Assembly (NCBI RefSeq): GCF_019636155.1
Contig: NZ_JAHBYB010000010.1
Span: 43,377-107,376 of the forward strand
Reading direction: 5' to 3'
DNA length: 64,000 bases
Source of the DNA: Brevundimonas sp.
Lineage (GTDB): Bacteria > Pseudomonadota > Alphaproteobacteria > Caulobacterales > Caulobacteraceae
Of the stretch, positions 63,982-64,000 are shown in pieces; position 1 is the first letter of the stretch, and each line of letters begins with the position of its first letter. A model generated the notes under the pieces. That model did not search any database. It worked only from the letters and a program-made list of their open reading frames with translations, and had not been told where the DNA came from. The position numbers and the translations under genes were made by a program.

Positions 63982-64000
63982 CGGCGTCGCTCCTCAGACC

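Larger units (their letters stand above)
25878..64000. mobile_element. Left part of a Trb-type integrative and conjugative element (continues past the window)
   Basis: The DNA right of the tRNA-Arg locus carries a trbE-to-trbI mating-channel operon, an insertion sequence, several regulators and accessory metabolism, and shows patches of lower G+C and different codon use. This fits an ICE inserted at tRNA-Arg. No integrase, relaxase, traG or trbBCD is present, so these should lie to the right. The left boundary is placed at the end of the intact tRNA but could be at the truncated tRNA near 25676. Confidence 0.7.

Overview
The window reads as G+C-rich alphaproteobacterial chromosome, most likely a Brevundimonas-like member of the Caulobacteraceae. 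This is inferred from base composition, many short-overlap operons and family-level protein similarity; no rRNA or species marker is present. Bases 1 to about 25.6 kb look like core chromosome. From a disrupted and replaced tRNA-Arg locus at 25.6-25.9 kb to the right edge, the DNA looks like the left part of an integrative and conjugative element (ICE) of the Trb type. Its integrase, relaxase, coupling protein and right end lie outside the window.

Core region. In order: a pair of secreted amidohydrolases (222-3055); a DUF167 protein; an ArsR/SRPBCC/GST operon (3430-4897); an AraC-GyrI regulator; a pyridoxamine-oxidase-fold stress protein; an M3 peptidase lipoprotein; glutamate racemase murI; a peroxide-defence block with ahpD, ahpC and divergent katG sharing an intergenic region with two inverted repeats; tRNA-Gly(GCC); a short-chain dehydrogenase; a DUF1232 protein; an operon of a quinone oxidoreductase and two paralogous 2OG-Fe(II) oxygenases; an operon of isoaspartyl peptidase, NeuD-like acyltransferase and DegT-like aminotransferase; a Bax-inhibitor-1 membrane protein; a 2'-5' RNA ligase/GNAT pair; a CaiB-type CoA-transferase; and a DUF885 peptidase-like protein.

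ICE cargo. 26.0-35.3 kb holds two regulated gene sets of small-molecule enzymes. The first is a LysR-controlled set: SnoaL cyclase, alpha/beta hydrolase, Dabb protein and carboxymuconolactone-decarboxylase-like protein. The second is a seven-gene TetR-controlled run: SDR, NADP-binding reductase, SnoaL, VOC, SnoaL, MDR and SDR. Both have clear dyad operators. 35.6-37.8 kb is an AraC regulator gene split by a complete IS3-family element (35804-37099) with 12-bp terminal repeats and a 3-bp target duplication. 38-44.4 kb carries a GST, Rnk, several tiny membrane proteins, a membrane-anchored LysR-like ligand-binding protein without a DNA-binding domain, CorA and a double SpoIIAA-like protein. 44.5-52.6 kb is a complete Kdp potassium system (kdpF, a 27-codon ORF, kdpA, kdpC, kdpB order by strand, kdpD, kdpE). 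Next come a LysR regulator and an outer-membrane beta-barrel protein that share a promoter motif.

Transfer region. 55.8-64.0 kb holds DUF2274, trbI, trbG, trbF, trbL, trbK, trbJ and trbE on the minus strand, joined by stop/start overlaps. They encode the mating-pair type IV secretion channel. Together the element appears to be a self-transmissible island carrying detoxification or catabolic enzymes plus potassium and magnesium homeostasis and envelope functions.
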